Source of the DNA: Thermogemmatispora sp.
GTDB lineage: Bacteria > Chloroflexota > Ktedonobacteria > Ktedonobacterales > Ktedonobacteraceae
Direction of reading: 5' to 3'
Assembly (NCBI RefSeq): GCF_019683635.1
Contig: NZ_JADGIA010000009.1
Coordinates: 1-49,706, forward strand
Length of the DNA: 49,706 nt
The notes beneath the pieces are model-generated. The model did no database searches, was not told the origin of the DNA, and saw only the letters and a program-made list of their open reading frames with translations. The first letter of the stretch is position 1, and each line of letters opens with the position of its first letter. This document shows positions 7,795 through 15,695 of this stretch, piece after piece. Made by a program: the position numbers and the translations under genes.

Positions 7795-8208
7795 ATGGTC
7801 TGTCCTGAATGTCATGCCAGCTGCGCGCCGGAGGACCAGCGTTGTCCGGCCTGCGGTGCTGAGCTGGTCATCCCGGTCTCCCGCAGCCTGGTGACCAGGC
7901 CACGGCCAGCCCTGGCGCCGCGACGGCGGCAGTGGCCGGCGCTCCTGCGCGGTCCGGTGCAGGGGGTAGCCGCCGGAGTAGGGGCCCTGGCTGTGGGCGT
8001 GGGCCTGGAGCTACTACGGCGTCGACTGACTGCCCTCCTGGTTCGCTCTGCCGGGGCGGGCCACCAGGCTGCTCAGACCCTGCCGCTGCTGAGCCATCTG
8101 AAACCGCTGGGGCCGGTGGCATCTGGGAAGGCCCCTAAGCTACCACGGGGCTATGAGATTCAAGAAACGGTTGTCTACATCGAGCGGGTCATTCGCCGCC
8201 GTTCATAA
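7795..8208 (+). CDS. Small zinc-ribbon protein with one hydrophobic segment
   Basis: 137 aa, GGGAGGAG upstream of the ATG. The N-terminus carries a zinc ribbon of two CxxC knuckles (CPECHASC and CPACG), followed by a basic Pro/Arg linker and a Gly/Ala/Val-rich stretch (about residues 55-78) long enough for one membrane segment. The rest is not recognisable. Many bacteria have such zinc-ribbon membrane proteins of unknown role; DNA or protein binding at the membrane is a guess. Its last 56 nt overlap the start of the Asp-box lipoprotein gene, which suggests translational coupling and a shared task. Confidence 0.7.
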   Translation: MVCPECHASCAPEDQRCPACGAELVIPVSRSLVTRPRPALAPRRRQWPALLRGPVQGVAAGVGALAVGVGLELLRRRLTALLVRSAGAGHQAAQTLPLLSHLKPLGPVASGKAPKLPRGYEIQETVVYIERVIRRRS

Positions 8209-9469
8209 GACGTGGTCGCGGCGAAGGCTGCGCTCCTTTCCCCTGTGGACGCTGGCACTTGGGTTATTGCTGCTTCTGGCGGCCTGTGCTCCCAGCAGCG
8301 GCATCCTCGCTGGCGGCGCCTGGGAATCAACCGGCCTGCAGCGCGAGCACATCCGGGCGTTGGTGGCGAACGCTGCAGATCCGGCTCAGCTCTATGCCGG
8401 CGATGCCCAGGATGGCATCTTTGCCAGCAGCGATGCCGGTCAGCACTGGCTGCCCCGTAATCAGGGTTTGCCCCTGCCGCTGGCCGTCAATGCCCTTAGC
8501 TTTGATGCCAGCGAGCGCCGCCTCTATGCAGCCACCAGCCGCGGCGTTTTTGTCAGTAGCGACGGTGGAGGGCACTGGCAGGCAGCCAATCAGGGGCTGC
8601 CGGCAGATAGCTGCACAGCCCTGGCCATTGACGTGGAGCACGCCAGTATGCTCTATGTTGGGACGGCTCACCACGGCGTTTTTGTCAGCAGCGATGGCGG
8701 AGAACACTGGCGCGCGGCCACTCAGGGACTGCCGACGAACCTTCCGATCAATGACCTGGCCTATGTCAGCGATCAGGGTCAACTCTGGGCGGCCACCGTT
8801 GGCGGCGTCTATCGCTCTGACAACGGCGGGCAGAGCTGGCGCTCTCTCAGCCGGGGCCTGCCCGCGGGGATCACCGTCTACCGCGTGCGTCCGGCGGCCC
8901 TCAGCGGAGGAGATCCGAACCTGGTCTTCGCTGGCAGCGATCAGGGCATCTTTCTCTCGCACGACAACGGCGCGAGCTGGCAGCGCAACAAGGAGGGCCT
9001 GGCGCGTGTCAGCGTGCGAGCTATCCTGATCGACTTTCGCAGCCCGACCACTATTTACCTGGGAACCAGCATCGGCGTCCTGCGCAGCAACGACAGCGGA
9101 CAGGTCTGGAGCGCAGTGATCGGCGGTGACCTTCCCAAGAATCGACAGGTCTACGCCCTGACTCTGGGCGCCAGCGACTACAGTCAGCTCTACGCTGCTG
9201 TAGATGATGTCTATATTTTCCCAGGCAGCAGCGGCGGCTGGAATACCAACGCTTTCGTCCCTCTGCTTCTGGCTGTTGCCTTCTTCGCCCTGCTCTACTG
9301 GCTCACGCGCAGCAACCGTCGTCATCGACGTGGGCTACTCGGCGCGGCGCGGCCCACAGCGGGACCCGGTGACCAGCCACCCGCGCAGCAGGAGGAGCAA
9401 GAGCCGCAGCTACCGTCTGCTCTCCCTCCTCGCCGGCAAGAAGGATCTTCGCCTCCTGACCAGAGGTAG
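8153..9469 (+). CDS. Asp-box (BNR/Ycf48-like beta-propeller) lipoprotein with C-terminal membrane segment
   Basis: 438 aa. The only usable ATG (8153) lies inside the preceding gene, so the two overlap by 56 nt. An Arg-rich n-region, a Leu-rich core and the lipobox LLAAC (Cys45) predict a lipoprotein signal. Then come at least six Asp-box repeats of the form S-x-D-x-G-x-x-W (for example SSDAGQHW, SSDGGGHW, SSDGGEHW, SDNGGQSW, SHDNGASW), each followed by a QGLP-type turn. This predicts a six- or seven-bladed propeller as in sialidase-like and Ycf48-like proteins. Near residues 363-385 there is a strong transmembrane helix followed by a 50-residue Pro/Gln/Glu-rich tail. No sialidase catalytic residues could be assigned; an extracellular binding or assembly role is more likely. 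Confidence 0.82.
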   Translation: MRFKKRLSTSSGSFAAVHKTWSRRRLRSFPLWTLALGLLLLLAACAPSSGILAGGAWESTGLQREHIRALVANAADPAQLYAGDAQDGIFASSDAGQHWLPRNQGLPLPLAVNALSFDASERRLYAATSRGVFVSSDGGGHWQAANQGLPADSCTALAIDVEHASMLYVGTAHHGVFVSSDGGEHWRAATQGLPTNLPINDLAYVSDQGQLWAATVGGVYRSDNGGQSWRSLSRGLPAGITVYRVRPAALSGGDPNLVFAGSDQGIFLSHDNGASWQRNKEGLARVSVRAILIDFRSPTTIYLGTSIGVLRSNDSGQVWSAVIGGDLPKNRQVYALTLGASDYSQLYAAVDDVYIFPGSSGGWNTNAFVPLLLAVAFFALLYWLTRSNRRHRRGLLGAARPTAGPGDQPPAQQEEQEPQLPSALPPRRQEGSSPPDQR

Positions 9470-9475
9470 TGGCCA

Positions 9476-9525
9476 GGAAGAGCAGGCGGGACGCCGTCTT
9501 AGCCGGCCCTGCCTGCCGCTCCTCC
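9476..9525. terminator. Imperfect GC-rich hairpin between convergent genes
   Basis: GGAAGAGC-AGGCGGG at 9476-9490 can pair with the CCCTGCCTGCCGCTCCTCC stretch ending at 9525, with a 3-nt bulge. It lies just after the stop of the Asp-box lipoprotein and before the convergent gene ending at 9556. There is no T-tract. Confidence 0.35.
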
Positions 9526-9555
9526 GTAGGTAGCACCTCGTAGCGGTCGAGGCGC

Positions 9556-10020
9556 TCATGGGTGGTGACTACCGATATAGGCTACCAGCAAATAAATCAG
9601 ATAGAGTAAGATGCAGACCAGGAGAATAGCGCCATAGCAGGTCAAAGTCCAGGCACGGCGCGTATTGAGCGCCTGGCGCAGTTGCTCCTCCATATCGGGA
9701 GGATCAAACTGGATGTGGGGTGCCAGCTCGCGCAGGCGCGGCAGCATCGCGCGAAAATCGCGCACATTGCTCATCCCCTCGGCCAGCATCACGGTCTCGT
9801 TCTCGTCAAGGTCGGCCAACAAGATCAGCTTGGCGGGATTGGGATCGCCTGGCATCAGAATCAGACGCTGAATCTGCGCCAGTGGAATGCGCGTCTCCTC
9901 CCCTTCCTCGCGTTTCACCACCGCCAGCTCCTCTGGATAAAGCTGAATTTCCTTTCCCAAGCCGAAGCGGACCACGCTGACGGGGGGTGTTTTGCTCTGT
10001 TCCTGTTCGCTCTCGCTCAT
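9556..10020 (-). CDS. Hypothetical membrane-anchored protein with C-terminal transmembrane helix
   Basis: 154 aa, ATG at 10020 with AAGGAA close upstream. I do not recognise the family. The first about 110 residues are soluble and contain alternating beta strands (VVRFGLGKEIQLYPEELAV, IPLAQIQRLIL, AKLILLADLDENETVML), reminiscent of a PH-like or bPH domain but not assignable. They are followed by an amphipathic helix and a single transmembrane helix (about residues 125-150) at the C-terminus. This tail-anchored arrangement would place the folded domain in the cytoplasm. It stands alone on the minus strand and its upstream region is shared with the rightward response regulator gene. Confidence 0.6.
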   Translation of the reverse strand: MSESEQEQSKTPPVSVVRFGLGKEIQLYPEELAVVKREEGEETRIPLAQIQRLILMPGDPNPAKLILLADLDENETVMLAEGMSNVRDFRAMLPRLRELAPHIQFDPPDMEEQLRQALNTRRAWTLTCYGAILLVCILLYLIYLLVAYIGSHHP

Positions 10021-10468
10021 ACGTTCCTTGTGACATTCCCATCCTGATAGCTGGCTCGCCCCGGCGCCGCTGTGTCTCTTCCCCTGCCCTGCCGAGACAG
10101 GCCACCCTCAACCAGCTCGGGCCGAGCCAAAGCAGATTACTCTGGTGTGGATGAAGGCAGAACCCAGATGAGAACAACGTGGTAACGGCGCCTCAGAGCG
10201 GCAGAACGGCAACAACGCAGCAGCGAACTGCCTCGTCTGAAGGCATTGTACAGCATCAAAGCCGACCCGTCGAGGCAAGGCGAGCTACCTTCTTGTGCCC
10301 CGCGCTGGAGCAACACTATCTTGACATGCGTCTATCAAGAACACTACAATCTTGAACGGGATGTGTTGAGCAAAGCAGAAGCATCACCAGATTTGCAGGG
10401 TGTTGTCTGTATCCTTTTGTGGGAAGAGCGGATAACAGATCTGCTTTCTTAAATAAGAAGGTAGCAAC
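10021..10468. other. Divergent intergenic region with a strong rightward promoter
   Basis: 448 bp without a convincing gene. The only clear signal is the promoter at 10321-10350 for the response regulator. On the minus strand a TACAAT hexamer (plus 10244-10249) could serve the leftward gene but lacks a -35. Confidence 0.4.
10321..10350 (+). promoter_or_regulatory. Sigma-70-type promoter of the response regulator gene
   Basis: Perfect -35 TTGACA (10321-10326), 18-nt spacer, -10 TACAAT (10345-10350). Transcription would start near 10357, giving a leader of about 110 nt before the ATG at 10469. Confidence 0.65.
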
Positions 10469-10891
10469 ATGGCGCAGGTTGGCCTGCTGGAAGATAATCC
10501 GCGCATTGCAAAGCTCTGCGTGACCTTTCTAGACTTTGCCGGTCATCGCGTGGTGCATTATCGACATCCCCGCGAGTGCCTGGAAGCTCTCCTTGCCGAT
10601 AAACCCGCTGGGACGGAAGCCGAAGGGCCGGCTCCTGATTCTCTACCGATCGATCTTCTCATCCTCGATCTCTACATGCCCGATATGGCGGGCGAAGATG
10701 TTCTTCGTCAGCTCCGGGCCCATCCACACACGCGTAATCTGCCGCTCATTCTCTGCACCGCGGCGCCAGCCAGCGAGATTGAGCAAGCCAAAAGCATCGC
10801 TCCTCGGGCCGTGGTCGTCGAAAAACCCTTCAAGCTTCAGACACTGACCGCGGCCATCGATGCGTTACTGAGCGCCCCCAACGCAGTCTGA
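10469..10891 (+). CDS. Stand-alone response regulator (receiver domain only)
   Basis: 140 aa with GAAGG 7 nt before the ATG. It is a complete CheY-like receiver: the acidic pocket (Glu8/Asp9 in LLEDN), the phospho-acceptor Asp67 (LLILDLYMPDMAG), the switch Thr97 (LILCTAA) and the conserved Lys119 (VVEKPFK). A 20-residue loop rich in Ala/Gly/Pro between alpha-2 and beta-3 makes it slightly longer than CheY (about 120-130 aa). There is no output domain, so it must act by protein contact or phosphotransfer. No histidine kinase is in the window; the partner is elsewhere. Confidence 0.88.
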   Translation: MAQVGLLEDNPRIAKLCVTFLDFAGHRVVHYRHPRECLEALLADKPAGTEAEGPAPDSLPIDLLILDLYMPDMAGEDVLRQLRAHPHTRNLPLILCTAAPASEIEQAKSIAPRAVVVEKPFKLQTLTAAIDALLSAPNAV

Positions 10892-11357
10892 GAGCAGAGC
10901 GGAGCGAACCTGAGCGAAACGGCCCTGCGCTAGGCCAAGTAAGGAAGCGCAGGCGCATCCCCCGGCCTGGCGCTTGTCCCGGCTTCTCCCAGAGAGAGCG
11001 CGCGCGAAGCGGTGCGGTGACGCCAGGCGCTGCCGCCGGTGCCTGACCAGTCTTCCTCGTCCCTTCCTTCCGCCAGCTTCCTTGCCTCTACACTCTGCCT
11101 CATCCTCCCGTTGAGTTGAGGACCCGGGGCATCCTCGCACGTGCTCGCCTCCCTGGCGCTTTCTGACTGACAAGCAAGCGACTTTCGGGAGTAAGAGTAT
11201 CAGAAATGCATTGCTTTGAAAAGGAACAATATGGTATCACTTTTAGAGAAAGGACCAGGGACGGATTGGCCTCCTGGGAGTGCGCCGCCAGTGCCGGCGG
11301 TGACATCGCTGTGGATCTCTCAGCCGGCATTTTCCCAGTTCAGGAGTGAAAACCCGG
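10892..11357. other. Intergenic region before the ZIP-like transporter
   Basis: 466 bp. It holds a hairpin at 10924-10953 after the response regulator. Further right there is an AT-richer patch (11190-11250) and a short GC hairpin (CCGCC-AGTGCC-GGCGG near 11290) that could belong to the transporter leader. No metal-responsive operator or riboswitch consensus was recognised. Confidence 0.35.
10924..10953 (+). terminator. Hairpin after the response regulator gene
   Basis: CCTGCGCT (10924-10931) and AGCGCAGG (10946-10953) form a perfect 8-bp stem with a 14-nt loop, 33 nt after the stop codon. No T-tract follows. Confidence 0.45.
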
Positions 11358-12095
11358 ATGAGCACGATTTGGCTGTCAATTATCGCCTTCTGCTCCACCT
11401 GTGCGGGAGGAATCGTCGCCTTGAGGCAACGGGAACAGCTCCGGCAGGTCATGGCCTTCGCCGCCGGCGCGCTCGTCGGCCTGGCCGCCTTTCAATGGCT
11501 GCCGCGCCTCTTCAGTGTGCTGACCCTGCTACCGAACGAGCGCTTTGCAGCTTTTGTCGCCCTGGCTGGCGGTTTCTTCACCTTTCATCTGCTTGAAAGG
11601 CTGGCCCTGCACTGGCAAACAGAGCAGCGTGAGACCTCGACCGTCACCGTGGGGCGGCCCCTTCTCGGCATCATCTCCGTACTGTTCTTCTCACTGCATC
11701 GCCTGCTCGAAGGAGCGACCATCAGCCTTGGCTTCCTCGTCAACCCGGCTACGGGGCTGCTCCTGGCCGGGGCCATCATTCTCCACAACCTTGTTGAGGG
11801 CCTCAACGCCGTTGTCCTCTTACTGGCCAACAACAGCAGCCGCCGGCAGGCGTTTGCCTGGCTGCTCTTCTTTGCCTGCACGCCTCTGCTGGGGGCGCTG
11901 GCGACCATCTGGATCAGCCTGCCGACCGCGCTCCTGCCGCGTTACCTGGGCTTCTTTAGTGGCTTCCTGCTCTATCTAGGAGCCAGTCATCTCTTACCGG
12001 CGAGTCAGCGCTCCAGCGAGCCGTGGTCGCTGCTATGGACCCTGGCTGGAGCCGGAGCGGCCCTTCTCATGACCGTCCTGCTCCAGCCCATCTAA
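11358..12095 (+). CDS. ZIP-family metal transporter-like membrane protein
   Basis: 245 aa from ATG 11358 (AGGAG 11 nt upstream); a GTG at 11346 overlaps that site and is less likely. Seven or eight hydrophobic helices are visible. Two helices in the middle carry the ZIP metal-site pattern: FSLHRLLEGATISLGF and IILHNLVEGLNAVV, each with a His and Glu one turn apart, like HNxPEG and HExPEG of ZIP proteins. The short basic loop before them (after RLALHW) replaces the His-rich loop of many family members. ZIP proteins bring Zn2+, Fe2+ or Mn2+ into the cytoplasm; the metal cannot be told here. It converges on the dehydratase gene. Confidence 0.78.
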   Translation: MSTIWLSIIAFCSTCAGGIVALRQREQLRQVMAFAAGALVGLAAFQWLPRLFSVLTLLPNERFAAFVALAGGFFTFHLLERLALHWQTEQRETSTVTVGRPLLGIISVLFFSLHRLLEGATISLGFLVNPATGLLLAGAIILHNLVEGLNAVVLLLANNSSRRQAFAWLLFFACTPLLGALATIWISLPTALLPRYLGFFSGFLLYLGASHLLPASQRSSEPWSLLWTLAGAGAALLMTVLLQPI

Positions 12096-12155
12096 GAGAG
12101 AAGAGAGGAGTTCATAAGCCCTCTGGGTAGCAGAGCAGCTCGTCTCAGTCGCTGA

Positions 12156-13367
12156 TCAGGGGGCTGACGGCGATGGTGGCTGCTCGGCAGGAGAAGCGCC
12201 AGATCCCTGCACCGGTGGCTGCACTGCCTGGCGCAAATGCCAGTTTTCCGCGAAAAGATTAAAGAAAATGCGCTGGCGTGGGTGGGCGGCCACAAAAGCC
12301 TCATCGAGGGTCACACCCAGGCCCGGCCCTTGGGGGAGCGAGAAATAGCCGTCGACCACCTCGGGATTGCCCGGGGCTGCCTGCTTGACCCACTCCTCAT
12401 TGAGATCGTTAAAATGCTCCTGGATCTTAAAGTTGGGAGTTACAGCTGCCAGGTGGAGCGCTGCCGCTGTCGAGACCGGGCCGCCGACATTGTGGGGGGC
12501 CACCAGCAGATAGTAGCATTCCGCCCAGGCGGCCAGCTTGCGTATCTCCAGAATGCCGCCACAGTGCGTAATATCGGGCTGAATAATATCGGCAGCCTGC
12601 AGCTCGAAGAGCGGGCGGAAATCGTAGCGCGTGTGGAGGCGCTCGCCCGTTGCGACTGGAATCGTCACCTGCTCGGCCACCTTCTTGAGCGCCGCCAGGT
12701 TTTCAGGCGGGACCGGCTCCTCAATCCAGGAAGGTCTGAACGGAGACAGCTCGCGGGCCATCTCCACTGCCGTCGCTGGATTAAAGCGCCCATGCATCTC
12801 GATCAGCAGCTCCACATCTGGGCCGACAGCATCGCGCACCGCTTCGACCAGGGCCACCGCCTTGCGCTTCTCCGCTGGCTCCAGCTCGTAGAAACCCGAG
12901 CCGAACGGATCGAGCTTTAAGGCACGATAGCCGCGTTCAACCACGCGCCGCGCCGCCCGATGGAACTCCTCCGGTGTACGCTCGACCGTATACCAGCCAT
13001 TCGCATAAGCCTTGATGCGCTCGCGAACCGGGCCGCCCAGTAGCTCATAGACCGGGCGTCCCAGGGCCTTGCCTACGATATCCCAGCAAGCGATCTCAAT
13101 GGTGGCAATGGCCGACATGGCAATCTCGCCGGCGCGGGCGTAATCGTTGCGATACATGCGCTGGACCAGATCCTCAATATGGTGCGGATCGTGGCCGAGC
13201 ACATGGTTGGGCACGGCCTCGGCCAGGTAGCCCAACAGGGCATCAGTATGATTGAGCATGCGCACCTCACCGACCCCTTCCAGTCCCTCATCGGTAATCA
13301 CGCGCACAAAAGTCAGATTGCGCCAGGCGGTGCCCATCACGTGGGTCTTGACATCGACAATTTTCAT
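12156..13367 (-). CDS. Enolase-superfamily acid-sugar dehydratase (D-galactonate dehydratase-like)
   Basis: 403 aa from MKIVDVKTH at 13367; the upstream frame extension is not conserved in type and lies over the promoter. It is a mandelate-racemase/muconate-lactonizing family enzyme with an N-terminal capping domain and a TIM-like barrel. The metal ligands are Glu190 (LLIEMHG), Glu216 (SWIEEPV) and Glu242 (ATGERLH). His192, two residues after the first ligand, and His292 (VAPHNVGGP) match the two acid/base histidines of galactonate dehydratase. This predicts dehydration of an aldonic acid to a 2-keto-3-deoxy acid. It diverges from a GntR/FCD regulator and a sugar ABC importer lies beyond, so import and first catabolic step are probably co-regulated. 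The C-terminal 25 residues (Pro/Gln/Ser-rich) are an extension. Confidence 0.88.
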   Translation of the reverse strand: MKIVDVKTHVMGTAWRNLTFVRVITDEGLEGVGEVRMLNHTDALLGYLAEAVPNHVLGHDPHHIEDLVQRMYRNDYARAGEIAMSAIATIEIACWDIVGKALGRPVYELLGGPVRERIKAYANGWYTVERTPEEFHRAARRVVERGYRALKLDPFGSGFYELEPAEKRKAVALVEAVRDAVGPDVELLIEMHGRFNPATAVEMARELSPFRPSWIEEPVPPENLAALKKVAEQVTIPVATGERLHTRYDFRPLFELQAADIIQPDITHCGGILEIRKLAAWAECYYLLVAPHNVGGPVSTAAALHLAAVTPNFKIQEHFNDLNEEWVKQAAPGNPEVVDGYFSLPQGPGLGVTLDEAFVAAHPRQRIFFNLFAENWHLRQAVQPPVQGSGASPAEQPPSPSAP

Positions 13368-13447
13368 AACGGTACCCGCTAGCTCCTCTAGAGATGATCG
13401 GATCGACAGTGAATGGCGCCACGGAGCGGACTCCATCAACGGACGGC

Positions 13448-13476
13448 TTGACAGAGGCCACATCTTATATTATCAT
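13448..13476 (+). promoter_or_regulatory. Promoter of the GntR-family regulator gene
   Basis: Perfect -35 TTGACA (13448-13453), 17-nt spacer, -10 TATCAT (13471-13476). The expected start, near 13483, lies right at the palindromic operator. Confidence 0.65.
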
Positions 13477-13496
13477 ACCGTTAAATTGTATGACAA
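13467..13496 (-). promoter_or_regulatory. Candidate promoter of the dehydratase gene
   Basis: On the minus strand TTGTCA (13496-13491) is followed after 18 nt by TAATAT (13472-13467). It faces the regulator promoter and its -35 lies inside the palindromic operator. Confidence 0.4.
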
Positions 13497-13498
13497 TT
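13484..13498. promoter_or_regulatory. GntR/FCD operator palindrome
   Basis: AATTGT-ATG-ACAATT is a perfect 6+6 palindrome. Its core TTGTATGACAA fits the TnGTnnnACnA consensus known for FadR-type (FCD) GntR regulators. It covers the start of the regulator transcript and the -35 of the divergent dehydratase promoter, so bound regulator would block both. Confidence 0.65.
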
Positions 13499-13508
13499 GT
13501 GGAGGCAG

Positions 13509-14306
13509 ATGGCAAGAACCTTTCGTTCGCTCAGGCGGCAGAACCTGTCTGCGCAGGTTGTGCGGGAGATCGGGTTGAGCATCATGCGTAAGGAATTTCA
13601 GCCGGGAGATGCCCTGTTGAGCGAACCAGAGCTGAGCCAGCAGTTCAACGTCAGCCGTCCAGTCTTGCGCGAAGCGCTCAAAGTGCTGGCGGAGAAGGGG
13701 CTGATCGAATCACGCCCCCGAACGGGGACACGCGTGCGCCCCCGGACGGACTGGAACTTGCTTGATCCTGAAGTGCTGACCTGGCAGTACGAGGTGGGGC
13801 CTGATCCAGCCTTTCTGGAGGCAATCTGTGAAGTGCGCCTCATGTTTGAGCCGATGACGGCGCGGCTGGCGGCCTCGCGGGCGACTGCCGAAGAGATAGA
13901 GACCATCGAGCGAGCGTGTGGCCGGCTGGAGGAGCTGGTTGAGGAGGCCGAACCCTACATCGAGGCTGACCTGGCCTTTCACAGCGCCATCTGTGCCGCG
14001 GCCCACAATGAGCTGTTACAGCGCATTGTGGCCACATTAGCGGCCCCCTTGCGCGCCAGCCGTCTGGTGACAGCGCGCCTGCCAGGGGCTAATCGGCGCA
14101 CGATGCCGCTCCACCGGCGCGTTGCCGAGGCCATTCGTCAGGGCCAGGAACTGGCCGCCGAGGAGGCTATGCGCGAACTCATTGTCTTGACTACCGAGGA
14201 TGTGCACCGGGCCCTGGGCTATAGCGGCACAGGCTCCGACCTGCCGCTGAGCACTTGCCCTGGCCAGGGCCAGATGCCAGCTACTACCAGGGAAGGAGGT
14301 GAGTAA
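13509..14306 (+). CDS. GntR-family transcriptional regulator, FadR/FCD subfamily
   Basis: 265 aa from ATG 13509 with GGAGG upstream (short 3-nt spacing); a TTG at 13497 would fall within the operator. Residues about 10-75 are the winged HTH (SEPELSQQFNVSRPVLREALKVLAEKGLIESRPRTGTRV). Residues about 95-225 form the all-helical FCD ligand domain with the Asp/His metal-binding pattern (EADLAFHSAI, then MPLHRRVAEAI and the final EDVHRAL helix). FCD regulators usually bind sugar acids or organic acids and repress catabolic genes until the ligand appears. The operator at its own promoter and the divergent dehydratase suggest control of aldonic acid use and of the ABC importer that follows. Confidence 0.9.
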   Translation: MARTFRSLRRQNLSAQVVREIGLSIMRKEFQPGDALLSEPELSQQFNVSRPVLREALKVLAEKGLIESRPRTGTRVRPRTDWNLLDPEVLTWQYEVGPDPAFLEAICEVRLMFEPMTARLAASRATAEEIETIERACGRLEELVEEAEPYIEADLAFHSAICAAAHNELLQRIVATLAAPLRASRLVTARLPGANRRTMPLHRRVAEAIRQGQELAAEEAMRELIVLTTEDVHRALGYSGTGSDLPLSTCPGQGQMPATTREGGE

Positions 14307-14466
14307 CCCAGCGCCAGCGCGGCGATCCCTTTCCATCACTAGATAGATGAATATCGATAACGAGGCTGCTGGAGAGCACGAGCATCCGTACGAGGTTGTA
14401 GGGACCCGGGAGCAAGAGCGCGAACCAATCAGTCAAGCGACTGAAGCGAGGAAAGCAAGCAAACAG

Positions 14467-14485
14467 CAAGGAGGAAGCTCTCCTT
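14467..14485 (+). repeat. Small hairpin in the binding-protein leader
   Basis: AAGGAG (14468-14473) pairs with CTCCTT (14480-14485) across a 6-nt loop. It hides a ribosome-binding-site-like AAGGAGG that has no gene after it; the true start (GTG 14572) uses another GGAGG. Confidence 0.35.
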
Positions 14486-14571
14486 GTCAAGTTTCGTCGC
14501 TCGCTCGGAGTGTGCCTTCCCAGGCGATCGCTCTGTCTGTCAGGCGACTAGAAGGAACTGGAGGTCCAGCC

Positions 14572-15666
14572 GTGGAAGGATCAAGCTTCTCAGCGTATTT
14601 CGAGCGTCTTCCTCTCAGACGACGGCGTCTGCTGCAGACCGCGCTAGCCGGAGGAGCCGGGGCCACGCTTGCCTCGGCGCTGGCGGCCTGTGGTGGCCAG
14701 TCATCGAGCAGCTCGCCCACGGGAACGGCGGGCAACTTCCCCAGCCATCCGAAATGGAACTTTGTCTTCATCAATCACGTCACCACCAATCCCTTCTTCG
14801 TCCCCACCCAATACGGCATACAAGATGCCTGCGCCCTTGTCGGCTGCAGCTATCAATGGACAGGCTCGGCCAACAGCATTGTCAAGGAAATGGTAGACGC
14901 CTTCAACGCAGCCATTGCCGCCAAAGCCGACGGCATTGCTGTTGCCATCATCGACCCCACGGCCTTTGATGATCCGGTCAATCGCGCTCTCGATGCGGGC
15001 ATTCCGGTGGTGGCCTACAACGCCGACGCCCCAGCCGGGAGCAAGAACCGGCGCCTGGCCTACATCGGTCAGGATCTCTATCAATCGGGCTATCGCATGG
15101 GGCAGCGCATTGTCTCCCTCGTAGGCAGCGGCGACGTCGTGGGCTTCATCGCCACTCCTGGCTCGCTTAACATTCAGCCACGCATTGACGGTGCCAAGCA
15201 GGCCATCCTGGACTCCAAAGCGCCGATCAACTTTGTTGAGGTCGCGACGGGGGCCCAGGTAGAAGAGGAGCTATCGCGCATTGAAGCCTACTATTTGGGT
15301 CATCCCAACCTCAAAGGCATGTTTGCCGTTGATGCGGGCAGTACCCAGGGCGTGGCCCAGGTGATGGAGAAATACAACCTGGCGTCCAAGGGAGTGCATG
15401 GCGGCGGCTACGATTTGTTGACCAAGACCCTCCAGGAGATCCAGGCTGGCAACCTCGATTTCACGATCGATCAGCAGCCCTACCTGCAGGGCTTCTACCC
15501 GGTGATCCAGCTCTTCCTCTACCTACTCTCGGGCGGTCTGATGGTGCCTTCCGACACTGACACCGGTCTGCTCTTTGTCACCAAGGAGAACGTTGGCCCC
15601 TATCTGCGCACGCAGACGCGCTTTGAGGGGAGTTCCTCCAAAGAGCAACTGGTGCCGCGTTCGTGA
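14572..15666 (+). CDS. Sugar ABC transporter substrate-binding lipoprotein (CUT2 / RbsB-like)
   Basis: 364 aa from the GTG at 14572, which has GGAGG 7 nt upstream; the frame is open for 75 codons more but without a signal peptide in that part. The N-terminus carries a RRRR motif, a hydrophobic Ala/Gly/Leu core and the lipobox LAAC, so it may use a Tat-like or Sec lipoprotein route. The mature part is a type I periplasmic binding protein of the ribose/galactose class (FVFINHVTTNPFFVPTQYG, then AKADGIAVAIIDP, AGIPVVAYNADAP, YIGQD). It should capture a monosaccharide or related ligand outside the cell and deliver it to the permease downstream. Position after the GntR regulator and near the dehydratase points to an aldonic acid or its parent sugar. 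Confidence 0.9.
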   Translation: MEGSSFSAYFERLPLRRRRLLQTALAGGAGATLASALAACGGQSSSSSPTGTAGNFPSHPKWNFVFINHVTTNPFFVPTQYGIQDACALVGCSYQWTGSANSIVKEMVDAFNAAIAAKADGIAVAIIDPTAFDDPVNRALDAGIPVVAYNADAPAGSKNRRLAYIGQDLYQSGYRMGQRIVSLVGSGDVVGFIATPGSLNIQPRIDGAKQAILDSKAPINFVEVATGAQVEEELSRIEAYYLGHPNLKGMFAVDAGSTQGVAQVMEKYNLASKGVHGGGYDLLTKTLQEIQAGNLDFTIDQQPYLQGFYPVIQLFLYLLSGGLMVPSDTDTGLLFVTKENVGPYLRTQTRFEGSSSKEQLVPRS

Positions 15667-15695
15667 AGGGGCCTGAGCACATGGATAGAAGAAGA

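Noticed and set aside
8259-9029. 256-codon frame within the Asp-box lipoprotein gene
   Set aside because: Out-of-frame shadow caused by the GC-rich repeats; the repeats are only coherent in the other frame.
14347-14571. 75-codon extension of the substrate-binding protein
   Set aside because: It would bury the signal peptide; GTG 14572 has GGAGG at 7 nt and leads directly into the signal sequence.
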